A stretch of DNA of 8,319 nt. Origin: SAR92 clade bacterium. Lineage in GTDB: Bacteria > Pseudomonadota > Gammaproteobacteria > Pseudomonadales > Porticoccaceae. Within the stretch, counting starts at the first letter, position 1. Every line of letters starts with the position of its first letter. The notes below the pieces were generated by a model, which ran no database searches, was not told where the DNA came from, and saw only the letters and a list, made by a program, of their open reading frames with translations. Below, piece by piece: positions 1-6,287 of the stretch. Both the position numbers and the translations under genes were made by a program. The stretch covers positions 1-8,319 of the forward strand of contig JABBBF010000120.1 of assembly GCA_018607545.1 (NCBI GenBank), given 5' to 3'.

Positions 1-2897
1 TAGGTAAAGGTAGTGCCGTCAACTAGCGCGCCACCAAAACCTTCGATCATTTCAATATCACCACCTGCGCTGGTGCCGCCATCAGTTGAACCATCAGATG
101 AACCGTCAGTTGAACCGTCCGAAGAACCAGTTCCACGGTCGCCACCTGTGCTACCACTGTCATCGGTAACAACAATATCTTTCACCATAACCGGGGAATC
201 TTGATCAACCACATACATATTCAAGGATGAGTAGGTATTACCCGCAGCCTGGGCAGGAATAGTCACTATATATTCCAACTCAGTTTCGCCGACGATCAAT
301 ACAGGGTCGAGATTAAACGAGGGATCAACATCCGGGTGAGGTAAACGCTCAAATCGGAAGTAGATGCTAGTATCTGCGCCCCCGGCAGCAACAGCTGCAG
401 TAAAGGTGATCGAGCCACCGTTATCAAAAGTAAACGGATAAACATCAACATTTAAGTTGGCAAAACCAGCCCATACTTCAGCGCCCGCCGGGAAGGTAAA
501 GGTTTCGCCATCAACGATTGCGCCACCGAAGCCTTCGATCATTTCAATATCACCACCTGCGCTGGTGCCGCCGTCAGTTGAACCACCATCAGTAGCTCCG
601 CCGTCTGTAGTTCCACCATCGGTTGAACCACCATCAGTAGATCCGCCATCGGTTCCTACTGTTGAAAAATTATTCTCAGCGTTAAAAGGAAATATATCTA
701 AAATATCGATTAAACCGTCATTATCATCGTCAATATCAGCATTGTCACCAATTCCATCATTGTCATAATCTTGCCACTCAGAAGAGTTAAGTGGCAAATC
801 ATCAAACTGATCAATAAGACCGTCATTATCATCGTCGATATCAGCATTGTTACCAATACCATCGCCATCACTATCAACCCATTCAGTGAGCGTTAGTGGA
901 AAGGCATCATCATTATCTTTTACACCGTCACCATCATCATCGTCGTCGATGCAGTTTATGAGGGTATCGCCATCTGTATCTATATCTGAGCAATAGACTA
1001 TGCTCGCCGGATATCCAAAATCGCCAAAAGAATATGGTTGAGTATTCACAATAGATTCGAAATTACCACCATTCGCCAAAAGCACGATACTTAATGATTG
1101 CCCAGGAAAAACAACACTAGTCCCAATCTCGGGAAAGCTATTACCAACAATTAAGCTGGACAATGGATTGTTATCAAAAGCATAACTACCAATGAAGGTC
1201 ACACTGTCTGGAACTCTGACGCTGGTTAATCGGTTAAATCGAAAAGCGTAATTTCCAATAGACTCAGTACTCTCACCAAGAGTCAGGTTTGTTAAACGAT
1301 TATTCTGGAAAGCATTATTGCCAATACCAGTGACACTTGCTGGAATAGTAATGTCAGTTAACTTGTTACTCTCAAAAGAATATTGCCCAATACTTGTAAC
1401 GCTGCTAGGAATGACGATGCTTGCTAAACGGTTATTTTGGAAAGCATTATTGCCAATAGTCGTGACGCCATCCTGAATAATGACGTTAGTTAAGCGGTTG
1501 TCTCGGAAAGCACGATCACTAATCTCTGAAATACCTGCTGGGATAGTGATACTGGTTAATTTGTTAGAGCTGAAAGCTCTACTACCAATGTAGGTCACGC
1601 TATCTGGAATGGTTAAACTGGTTAACCCTAATCCACTAAATTGAGACATACCAATACTTGTTAAACCACCACCTAAGACCAAATTGGATAATGGGTTTTC
1701 CCGAAAAACAGAATATCCAAGTGCAGTTACGCTGTCAGGAATAACAATGGCAGTTAACTGGTTTCTAAGGAAAGCTTCATTGTCAATTCTGGTCACGCTG
1801 TTTGGGATCGTCACACTGGTTAATTTGTTAGAGCTGAAAGCTTTATTGCCAATACTGGTCACGCTGTTTGGGATCGTCACACTGGTTAGCTGGTTAGTAT
1901 CGAAAGCATAATCGCCAATACTGGCAACGCTATCTGGAATGATGACACTGGTCAGCTGATTGTTCGAGAAAGTACCATCTCTAATAATTGTCAGACTATC
2001 AGGAATAGTGAAACTGGTTAACTGGTTGTTATTGAAAGCCCAACGCCCAATACTGGTCACGCTGTTTGGGATCGTCACACTGGTTAGCTGGTTAGTATCG
2101 AAAGCATAATCGCCAATACTGGCCACGCTATCTGGAATAGTGACACTGGTTAACGGCTTGAACCTAAAAGCTTGATAGCCAATATGCTTTACTGGGTAAC
2201 CACTTATAGCATCAGGAATTGATAACTCATTAGGGCAAAAATTACTACAGCCAGTGATAGTGATATTTTCACCATCAAACGTAAAGGCAAATATATCACT
2301 GACAGGATAAAGATTGTTAGAGTCACCTGTTGATCCGCCAGTACTACCAATGTCATCAGTCACAACAATATCTTTAATGATTACAGGAGAATCTTGATCA
2401 ACCACATACAGCAGGAACGATGAATAAGTATTGCCAGCATCCTGGGCAGGAATTGTTACCGTATATTCCAGCTCAGCTTCACCGACGATCACTACAGGGT
2501 CCAAATTAAACGAGGGATCAACATCGGGATGCGGCAGACGCTCAAAGCGGAAGTAAACTCTAGTATCAGCGCCACCGTTAGGAACCGCTGCCGTAAAGGT
2601 AATTGAACCGCCATTGGTAAAAATAAATGGAAAAATATCTACATTCAGGTTAGCAAAACCGGCCCATACTTCTGATCCTGCTGGGAAGGTGTAGCTAGAG
2701 GCCGCTTCGTCAAATACCGCACCGCCAAAACCTTCAACCATTTCAACAGGGCCAGCTTGGCTAAATCGATCTAGGGCAACGCTATTCACTGAAAAAAACA
2801 AAAAACTCAAAAAGCATAACTTTCTAATTAATAAACCTGCAAATAAACCCTTAAAAGGCCGCATTTTGTTTTGATCCATTTTCATATTCTGTTTCAT
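1..2897 (-). CDS. Secreted BspA-like leucine-rich repeat protein with Ca-binding repeats and triplicated beta-sandwich module (3' end outside window)
   Basis: The frame is open from ATG at 2897 to the left edge (at least 965 residues); I checked the frame at about ten points and saw no stop. A Shine-Dalgarno-like AGGGG lies 10 nt before the ATG. The N-terminus has a long basic n-region and a hydrophobic stretch (LCFLSFLFFSVNSVA) ending near residue 43, consistent with Sec export. Visible order: module 1 (about 52-181); an LRR cap with a CSNFC cysteine pair (about 205-239); 16 leucine-rich repeats (240-591); a bridging segment (592-635); Asp-rich TSP3-like repeats (636-743); a GGSTDGGST-type linker (748-784); module 2 (785-912); a second linker; and module 3 from about 946. 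The module (WAGFANLNVD, YFRFERLPHPDVDP, YVVDQDSPV, KDIVVTDD) looks like an extracellular beta-sandwich, perhaps carbohydrate-binding; this is inference. LRR_5/BspA proteins are known as surface adhesins or binding proteins. The likely role is adhesion or substrate binding outside the cell. The anchoring mode is unknown because the C-terminus is missing. Confidence 0.9.
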   Translation of the reverse strand, partial: MKQNMKMDQNKMRPFKGLFAGLLIRKLCFLSFLFFSVNSVALDRFSQAGPVEMVEGFGGAVFDEAASSYTFPAGSEVWAGFANLNVDIFPFIFTNGGSITFTAAVPNGGADTRVYFRFERLPHPDVDPSFNLDPVVIVGEAELEYTVTIPAQDAGNTYSSFLLYVVDQDSPVIIKDIVVTDDIGSTGGSTGDSNNLYPVSDIFAFTFDGENITITGCSNFCPNELSIPDAISGYPVKHIGYQAFRFKPLTSVTIPDSVASIGDYAFDTNQLTSVTIPNSVTSIGRWAFNNNQLTSFTIPDSLTIIRDGTFSNNQLTSVIIPDSVASIGDYAFDTNQLTSVTIPNSVTSIGNKAFSSNKLTSVTIPNSVTRIDNEAFLRNQLTAIVIPDSVTALGYSVFRENPLSNLVLGGGLTSIGMSQFSGLGLTSLTIPDSVTYIGSRAFSSNKLTSITIPAGISEISDRAFRDNRLTNVIIQDGVTTIGNNAFQNNRLASIVIPSSVTSIGQYSFESNKLTDITIPASVTGIGNNAFQNNRLTNLTLGESTESIGNYAFRFNRLTSVRVPDSVTFIGSYAFDNNPLSSLIVGNSFPEIGTSVVFPGQSLSIVLLANGGNFESIVNTQPYSFGDFGYPASIVYCSDIDTDGDTLINCIDDDDDGDGVKDNDDAFPLTLTEWVDSDGDGIGNNADIDDDNDGLIDQFDDLPLNSSEWQDYDNDGIGDNADIDDDNDGLIDILDIFPFNAENNFSTVGTDGGSTDGGSTDGGTTDGGATDGGSTDGGTSAGGDIEMIEGFGGAIVDGETFTFPAGAEVWAGFANLNVDVYPFTFDNGGSITFTAAVAAGGADTSIYFRFERLPHPDVDPSFNLDPVLIVGETELEYIVTIPAQAAGNTYSSLNMYVVDQDSPVMVKDIVVTDDSGSTGGDRGTGSSDGSTDGSSDGSTDGGTSAGGDIEMIEGFGGALVDGTTFT
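65..160 (-). repeat. Second Gly-Ser-Asp linker between modules 2 and 3
   Basis: The linker reads STGGDRGTGSS, then DGSTDGSSDGSTDGG, then TSAGGD. It joins module 2 to module 3 and is a diverged relative of the linker at 545-660. The boundary sequence TSAGGDIEMIEGFGGA is shared by both linker-module joints, showing that linker plus module was duplicated as one unit 492 bp (164 codons) long. Confidence 0.8.
545..660 (-). repeat. Low-complexity Gly-Ser-Thr-Asp linker (TDGGS repeats)
   Basis: Five-residue TDGGS/TDGGT/TDGGA units link the calcium-binding block to module 2. The DNA is a run of 15-bp units of the type ccatcagttgaaccg, so it can expand or contract in frame by slippage. A related linker lies at about 65-160 between modules 2 and 3. 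Confidence 0.8.
671..992 (-). repeat. Asp-rich calcium-binding repeats (thrombospondin type 3-like)
   Basis: Residues 636-743 of the surface protein carry repeated DxDxDG-type loops: DIDTDGD, DDDDDGDGVKDNDD, DSDGDGIGNNADIDDDNDGLID and DYDNDGIGDNADIDDDNDGLID when read in separate pieces. Each long unit is followed by a hydrophobic FPLT/LPLN/FPFN turn. Such loops bind Ca2+ in TSP3 proteins and stiffen surface proteins in seawater-level calcium. The last two units are closely similar in DNA as well, for example around 700-760 and 820-880. Confidence 0.85.
1849..1940. repeat. Near-identical 92-bp direct repeat, copy 1 (partner 2047-2138)
   Basis: This stretch matches 2047-2138 with a single visible mismatch (A at 1926 versus C at 2124). 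The offset is 198 bp, exactly three 66-bp LRR units. Other units in the array differ much more from each other, so this pair points to recent unequal crossing-over or gene conversion inside the array. Confidence 0.85.
2047..2138. repeat. Near-identical 92-bp direct repeat, copy 2 (partner 1849-1940)
   Basis: Second copy of the pair described at 1849-1940, displaced by 198 bp and differing at one visible position. Confidence 0.85.
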
Positions 2898-3061
2898 TTT
2901 AACCAAGCCCCTAGACCCTATTAACCTTGTATACATGTGGTAAATATATAAAGGGTTACTCATCAAGTATTAAGCAACCACCAAGAAATCGTTGTTTTGG
3001 TTACGCTTAAGGTATGCAATTTCGAATATTTTATATTATACATAAGGCTGTAGCCACTATT
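2898..3061. other. Intergenic leader of the surface-protein gene
   Basis: This AT-rich 164-bp gap separates the last small island gene from the surface-protein gene; both are on the minus strand. It contains TATA-rich stretches at about 2945-2951 and 3030-3042 that could serve as -10 elements, but I could not pair either with a convincing -35 at normal spacing. I see no clear hairpin followed by a T-run below 3062. Whether the surface-protein gene has its own promoter is therefore undecided, although the gap makes one likely. Confidence 0.4.
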
Positions 3062-3514
3062 TTAGTCTCCACTAGCTTCGCTCTCAGTAAAGGGTGTTTT
3101 TGGCAATAATTTTTCTAAACTGAATTTTCTAGGGGGCGTTCTTGTAGAACCAACTTCTAAGTCTTTACCTATGCATTCATCTATTGGGTGCCATGCAATA
3201 GCATATAAGGCACATCTACTGTGAGGGTTCTGAAACTTACCTTCTCGAGTTCTGATAATTAAGTCAGCATTCATCAATTCTTTAACGGCCACAGATATCG
3301 TTGCGTCTCTCTTCCATCCCCTATCCCTCAAAATTGCCATAGCGGCGGTCAGGTCACCGTTGTTTTTGCCATTGTATTGATATGCCAAATCAACAAGTAA
3401 CGCCTTAGACTTCGTTGACAAGCCAATATAGTCATCTGTGTTAAGGACCGCATGAGGGAGAAGGGTAAAACGTCCCGACTCTTTTCGCCCCTTTACTTTA
3501 TGTCTGCTCGCCAT
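3062..3514 (-). CDS. Winged-helix/HTH-like DNA-binding protein of genomic-island type
   Basis: This 150-residue basic protein resembles a family of small helix-turn-helix proteins often found on integrative islands and plasmids. The visible pattern is FTLLPHAVLNTDDY, then LSTKSKALLVDLAYQYNG, KNNGDL, an RDRGWKRDATIS helix, VKELMNADLIIRTREG and a closing LYAIAWHPIDEC. The TREG turn followed by LYAIAW fits a winged-helix wing. The tail after about residue 120 is poorly conserved in look. Its ATG shares one base with the stop of the upstream gene (TAATG), and a strong GGAGGTG Shine-Dalgarno lies just upstream, so translation is probably coupled. A role as regulator or replication-associated DNA binder is inferred from family resemblance. 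No catalytic motif is visible. Confidence 0.75.
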   Translation of the reverse strand: MASRHKVKGRKESGRFTLLPHAVLNTDDYIGLSTKSKALLVDLAYQYNGKNNGDLTAAMAILRDRGWKRDATISVAVKELMNADLIIRTREGKFQNPHSRCALYAIAWHPIDECIGKDLEVGSTRTPPRKFSLEKLLPKTPFTESEASGD

Positions 3515-3843
3515 TAGCTCACCTCCCCATGATCATTTGAATGCTCATAAGTAGCTCTTTTTGCGACACTTAGAGATTTATTAGCGGGTTTAGAGGCTGA
3601 TGCTAAGGGTATGCCCTCCTGCACCGAATTTGGGTCTTTTTTATCGCTAACTATGACTTTCTGAAAGGGTCGTGAGTCACGCAATGGACACTGATAAACT
3701 GAACATTCTCTTATGGACTTTCGAAAACCTCGCTCCATGTGATCAGGTGTACAGCCAACGCAATATGCACACATAGCTTTTATTGCCGCTTTATCAGAGT
3801 TAGGCTTAGCTTTGAGTTGAATTATTGGGTTAGATTGAATCAT
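3514..3843 (-). CDS. Small Cys-rich, probably zinc-binding protein of phage/island type
   Basis: The chosen start is ATG at 3843 (109 residues), preceded by GGGGGTG. The longer reading from TTG at 3879 would overlap alpA by 50 nt and lacks such a site. The core reads MCAYCVGCTPDH, then IRECSVYQCPLRDSRPF: Cys25-x2-Cys28 (plus Cys31) and Cys47-x4-Cys52, followed by PLRxxRPF. A CxxC...EC...CPLxxxRP pattern is known from short phage and island proteins and suggests a zinc ribbon. The region after residue 65 is polar, Lys/Ser-rich and probably disordered. The gene overlaps the end of alpA by 14 nt and is coupled to the next gene by TAATG, so the three genes probably form one transcript. Its function is unknown. 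Confidence 0.75.
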   Translation of the reverse strand: MIQSNPIIQLKAKPNSDKAAIKAMCAYCVGCTPDHMERGFRKSIRECSVYQCPLRDSRPFQKVIVSDKKDPNSVQEGIPLASASKPANKSLSVAKRATYEHSNDHGEVS

Positions 3844-4105
3844 TTCGCACCCCCAGTAATTCTTTTCTCTCCGAGACAAGTTTACTTACAAGTTGCCGTA
3901 ACTGGGTTCGTGAGTAACCGTTAATGTGAGCGCTAATTAATTCATCAGTCTCATGCTTGATAAAACCAACAGCTCGCGCACCAAGACTAACTGGAGGACA
4001 CCAAAGGCCGTGTTGAATTTTATTATGAAGGGTGGAGCGTGATAGCCCAATTCTCTCGAGAACTTCCGCTTTACGTTCAATTGTTATTACTGCTTTTTTA
4101 ATCAT
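3830..4105 (-). CDS. alpA: AlpA-family (MerR-like) phage/island transcriptional regulator
   Basis: This 91-residue protein has the AlpA layout: KAEVLERIGLSRSTLHNKI (helix-turn-helix, residues 12-30), the wing-like PPVSLGARAVGF (37-48), and the ETDELISAHI helix. AlpA proteins are excisionase-like or transcriptional activators that control integrase and excision in CP4-57-type islands. AlpA of E. coli activates the integrase-linked gene of the ssrA-inserted CP4-57, the same layout as here. An unusual C-terminal basic coiled extension (SRTQLRQLVSKLVSERKELL) follows residue 65 and may aid dimerisation. The ATG at 4105 is preceded by AAAGGTG at good spacing. It is the first gene of the three-gene run and lies downstream of an operator-like palindrome. 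Confidence 0.85.
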   Translation of the reverse strand: MIKKAVITIERKAEVLERIGLSRSTLHNKIQHGLWCPPVSLGARAVGFIKHETDELISAHINGYSRTQLRQLVSKLVSERKELLGVRNDSI

Positions 4106-4166
4106 AAATACACCTTTTTACTCATTAATTTCGAGGAGAATAATTGCGTGTATCTTTGATTATTTA

Positions 4167-4196
4167 AATATTCCAAAACCTTCGTGGAATATTCCA
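4167..4196. promoter_or_regulatory. Operator-like inverted/direct repeat upstream of alpA
   Basis: AATATTCCA (4167-4175) and TGGAATATT (4185-4193) form a 9-bp perfect inverted repeat around a 9-bp spacer. The right arm extends into the perfect palindrome TGGAATATTCCA (4185-4196), so ATATTCCA also occurs as a direct repeat 21 bp apart, two helical turns. The site lies 62-91 bp before the alpA ATG. On the minus strand TTGGAA (4177-4172) inside it could serve as a -35, with a weak -10 about 16-17 bp on. Binding by AlpA or the winged-helix protein is inference. It could instead be a weak terminator for the gene ending at 4208. Confidence 0.5.
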
Positions 4197-4207
4197 TTAA
4201 GCTTAAA

Positions 4208-4840
4208 TTAATCGATTAGTTTACGAGCCTCTTTTAAATAATTAGACAGCGTCTTTTCACCAAAAGGGCACTCTATACCCTTACCTGCAAGCTGCGACAT
4301 AACAGCTTGAGCATCGGTACTGGGCTTACCCGTTAACCCATCTATCAGGGCATCTGACAACGCTAAAATAGTTTTCAAATAGGAATTTTTAGATTTTGGA
4401 TTAGGTTCATCCGCTGTAACTGCTGAATCATGATCATCAACCGTTGGCCTTGTCATATAATGTGGGTCGCAAATTTTTGCTTTTTCCTCATCTCCCATAT
4501 CATGAAACCACAAGGCCAAACTATTTTTTGTCACCGTACACTTTTCCGGTGTAAGACCTTCTTCATGGGGTTCATCTTTATATGAATATTTAACTATTTT
4601 TAAAGAGGCATCCTCTTCTCCATAACCCTTTTCATGGCCTGCTTGAATTACAATTTGGTCAATTAAAGCCTCGTACAACTCCTGCGCCTCCTCAACTATA
4701 CATTGATGGGCATATCTATTTTCAGCATCATCAAGGTAATGCATAGAGCCTGTTTTAGCTTCCTCTAAAGTTTTATAGCTTTGAAGATCAAAAACAATTA
4801 GAGCGACTTCTTCTGCAGTTAGAGACTTATTCCACCTCAT
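4208..4840 (-). CDS. Uncharacterised island protein with C-terminal integrase-neighbour-type domain
   Basis: I do not recognise this protein by name. The best start is ATG at 4840 (210 residues), with AGGA 8 nt upstream. The longer reading from GTG at 4864 has no ribosome site. The N-terminal half (TAEEVALIVFDLQSYKTLEEA, EEAQELYEALIDQI) is acidic and helical. The middle is polar with CDPHYMTRPTVDDHD. The last 60 residues (NSYLKTILALSDALIDG, STDAQAVMSQLAGKG, GEKTLSNYLKEARKLI) resemble a C-terminal domain I associate with hypothetical genes beside P4-type integrases: a YLxxIxAL helix followed by a xTLxxxLxEAxKx helix. It lies between the integrase and alpA on the same strand, 100 bp from each side. 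No signal peptide, membrane segment or catalytic motif is visible. Confidence 0.65.
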   Translation of the reverse strand: MRWNKSLTAEEVALIVFDLQSYKTLEEAKTGSMHYLDDAENRYAHQCIVEEAQELYEALIDQIVIQAGHEKGYGEEDASLKIVKYSYKDEPHEEGLTPEKCTVTKNSLALWFHDMGDEEKAKICDPHYMTRPTVDDHDSAVTADEPNPKSKNSYLKTILALSDALIDGLTGKPSTDAQAVMSQLAGKGIECPFGEKTLSNYLKEARKLID

Positions 4841-4914
4841 TTTCATCATCCTATTTAAATTCACTAAACGTGCTTACATGTGGGGAGCTTTCATCAAAGC
4901 TTATCAGCCAATAG

Positions 4915-4938
4915 TTATAAAATTGCTTGACTGCAATT
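4915..4938 (-). terminator. Weak terminator-like hairpin just after the integrase gene
   Basis: AATTGC (4921-4926) and GCAATT (4933-4938) pair around a 6-nt loop. On the minus strand the second arm runs into TTTTATAA. The stem is only 6 bp and AT-rich, and it begins three bases after the integrase stop. A second hairpin without a T-run, AGCTTT (4886-4891)/AAAGCT (4896-4901), lies further on. Confidence 0.3.
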
Positions 4939-4940
4939 AA

Positions 4941-6194
4941 TCATCCTTGCCGACGATATTTCAGTATGTTTTTAGAAGTGCGCGCCAAGCCCAAATTTCC
5001 ATGAGCGGCACTCTCAATGTAGTCAGACCACCAGCACATCATTTTTCTGCGGGGTTCGATATATACGGCATTGTTATAGTCCCCTCTTGTTCCATTTTGA
5101 TCTACATGAGCTAAGGCGGCCTCAACCACATCAGGTGAAAACTGCTGCTCATTTAACACTGTACTGGCTAACGATCTTAAACCATGAGCTACCAGCTTGC
5201 CCTCATACCCCATTCGCCTTAAGGCCATATTTGCTGTCTGCTTATTTATTGACACCTTAGGGTTTCTATCGCTCGGAAAAATATACTCTCTATGCTTACT
5301 TACAGGTGACATCACATCTAATAAAGCCAGCATTTGTGGCGATAACGGCACACTGTGTGCCCTGCGCTTTTTCATCCTTTCTGCAGGAATATTCCACAGG
5401 CATTTATCGGTGTCTATTTCATCCCATTTTGCACCAGCAGCTTCACTTGGTCTAACCATGGTATGAAGTTCCCACTCAATTAGGCATCTGGTAGTCAACT
5501 TAATATTTGCCCTGCTAAGACGCCTTATAAGCTCAGGTAGCTCCTCAGGCTTGATTGTGGGCTGATGTTTCTTCTGAGGAACTGAAAAGGATTCTTTTAT
5601 GCCTGCCAAGGGATTCACTGGAATTAATCCACTATTTACCGCATAGACCATAATCTCATTAATGCGCTGACACTGGCGTTTGACTGTTTCTAGAGAGCCC
5701 TTAGCGGCTAAAGGTCTTAATGCATTTATTGTGTTTGGGGCGGTTATTTTATGAATAGGCACTTTTCCTAAACTAGGAAATAAATGAAGCTCCAACGATC
5801 TCCAAATATCCTGAGCGTGGTCAACACTCACTTTACTCATTTTTACCTTATGCCATTGCTCGGCAACTCGCAGCAATGTATTTTCATGGGCAAAAGCTTG
5901 AAGCCCAATTTTTTCATCCCTATGCTGTTTCGGATCAATGTTCTGCGCCAACAGGCTATTTGACTTATCTCGCTCTTTTCTCGCATCAGCCAGTGTCAGC
6001 TCTGGATAAACACCAAAGCTCATGTTTGCGCGTTTTTTGGTGTACGGCCGAGAATAGTTAAAAATCCAAAGGCGGGTTCCATTTGTCTTGATACGCAATG
6101 CCAACCCTTTCCCATCAGCAAGGCTATATTCCTTATCCCTGGGCTTTGCATTGCTTACTTGAGTATTGGTTAGAGGTAGTGTGAGCTTTGCCAT
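4941..6194 (-). CDS. int: P4-type tyrosine integrase (site-specific recombinase)
   Basis: This 417-residue protein has the full-length P4/CP4-57 integrase layout. The N-terminal arm-binding domain (about 5-95) has KEYSLADGKGLALRI, LWIFNYSRP, and FGVYPELTLADARKERD. A SAM-like core-binding domain spans about 105-205. The catalytic domain follows: Arg248 in MVRPSEAAGAKWDEI, Lys275 in ERMKKRRAHSVPLS, His337-x-x-Arg340 in AHGLRSLAST, His363 in LAHVDQN, and the nucleophile Tyr378 in NNAVYIEPRRKMMCWWSDYI. All expected residues are present, so the enzyme looks active. It would catalyse insertion and, with a directionality factor such as AlpA, excision of the island. An AAAGGTG Shine-Dalgarno precedes the ATG and sits within a nested inverted repeat. 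The gene lies beside ssrA and reads away from it. Confidence 0.95.
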   Translation of the reverse strand: MAKLTLPLTNTQVSNAKPRDKEYSLADGKGLALRIKTNGTRLWIFNYSRPYTKKRANMSFGVYPELTLADARKERDKSNSLLAQNIDPKQHRDEKIGLQAFAHENTLLRVAEQWHKVKMSKVSVDHAQDIWRSLELHLFPSLGKVPIHKITAPNTINALRPLAAKGSLETVKRQCQRINEIMVYAVNSGLIPVNPLAGIKESFSVPQKKHQPTIKPEELPELIRRLSRANIKLTTRCLIEWELHTMVRPSEAAGAKWDEIDTDKCLWNIPAERMKKRRAHSVPLSPQMLALLDVMSPVSKHREYIFPSDRNPKVSINKQTANMALRRMGYEGKLVAHGLRSLASTVLNEQQFSPDVVEAALAHVDQNGTRGDYNNAVYIEPRRKMMCWWSDYIESAAHGNLGLARTSKNILKYRRQG

Positions 6195-6195
6195 A

Positions 6196-6242
6196 GTAAC
6201 ATCACCTTTCGAAGTAAATTCCAGTGTTACTTCGGATGTTAC
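6196..6242. promoter_or_regulatory. Nested inverted repeat enclosing the integrase ribosome-binding site
   Basis: On the plus strand GTAACATC (6196-6203) and CGAAGTAA (6210-6217) are perfectly complementary to GATGTTAC (6235-6242) and TTACTTCG (6227-6234). The two 8-bp stems are separated on one side only by ACCTTT (6204-6209), which on the coding strand is AAAGGT, the Shine-Dalgarno of the integrase. The ATG starts one base after the outer stem. In RNA this gives an inner hairpin with a 9-nt loop, a 6-nt bulge holding the ribosome site, and an outer stem. It could control translation, or in DNA act as an operator or arm-type integrase site. Confidence 0.6.
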
Positions 6243-6243
6243 A

Positions 6244-6271
6244 ATAATAATTGAATATCACCAAACACCAA
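6244..6271 (-). promoter_or_regulatory. Candidate integrase promoter
   Basis: On the minus strand TTGGTG (6271-6266) and TATTAT (6249-6244) are spaced by 16 bp. The -10 matches 5 of 6 consensus bases and the -35 matches 3. Transcription would start near 6237, inside the outer arm of the nested repeat. The repeat would then act mainly as an operator on this promoter, and the full RNA hairpin would need a start further upstream. Confidence 0.4.
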
Positions 6272-6287
6272 CAAACACTATAGACAC

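Larger units (their letters stand above)
1125..2180 (-). repeat. 16 tandem 66-bp repeats encoding BspA-type (LRR_5) leucine-rich repeats
   Basis: The protein repeats with a strict 22-residue (66-bp) period. A typical unit reads GDYAFDTNQLTSVTIPNSVTSI when split as GDYAFDTNQL plus TSVTIPNSVTSI. Conserved points are AF near position 4-5, N at 8, L at 10, the LTSVTIP core and a closing I. Sixteen units can be counted from residue 240 to 591. Units 8, 14 and 16 lose the IPxSV signature (for example LVLGGG, LTLGES, LIVGNS). The family profile is usually about 23 residues, so this array is one residue shorter per turn. Confidence 0.9.

Noticed and set aside
13..204. Plus-strand Pro/Ser-rich reading frame (also 457-768)
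   Set aside because: Both are antisense shadows of the Gly/Ser/Asp linkers and module ends of the minus-strand surface protein; their low-complexity PPSVEPPS content follows from the repeat DNA.
1684..1911. Plus-strand hydrophobic repeat frame
   Set aside because: Its repeats follow the 66-bp period of the minus-strand LRR array, with no ribosome site of its own.
1125..2180. CRISPR-like regular repeat array
   Set aside because: The 66-bp period is in frame, the units are degenerate, and they encode leucine-rich repeats with no spacer structure.
2601..2612. Possible distal att (aattgaaccgcc resembles the tmRNA T-arm region)
   Set aside because: Only about nine bases match, inside a conserved coding module; this is too short and explained by the protein.
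3844..3879. Longer N-terminus for the Cys-rich protein
   Set aside because: The upstream start is TTG, overlaps alpA by 50 nt and lacks a ribosome site; ATG at 3843 has GGGGGTG upstream.
5197..5466. Plus-strand frames inside the integrase (also 5876-6061)
   Set aside because: They are antisense to the catalytic and N-terminal domains of a clear integrase.
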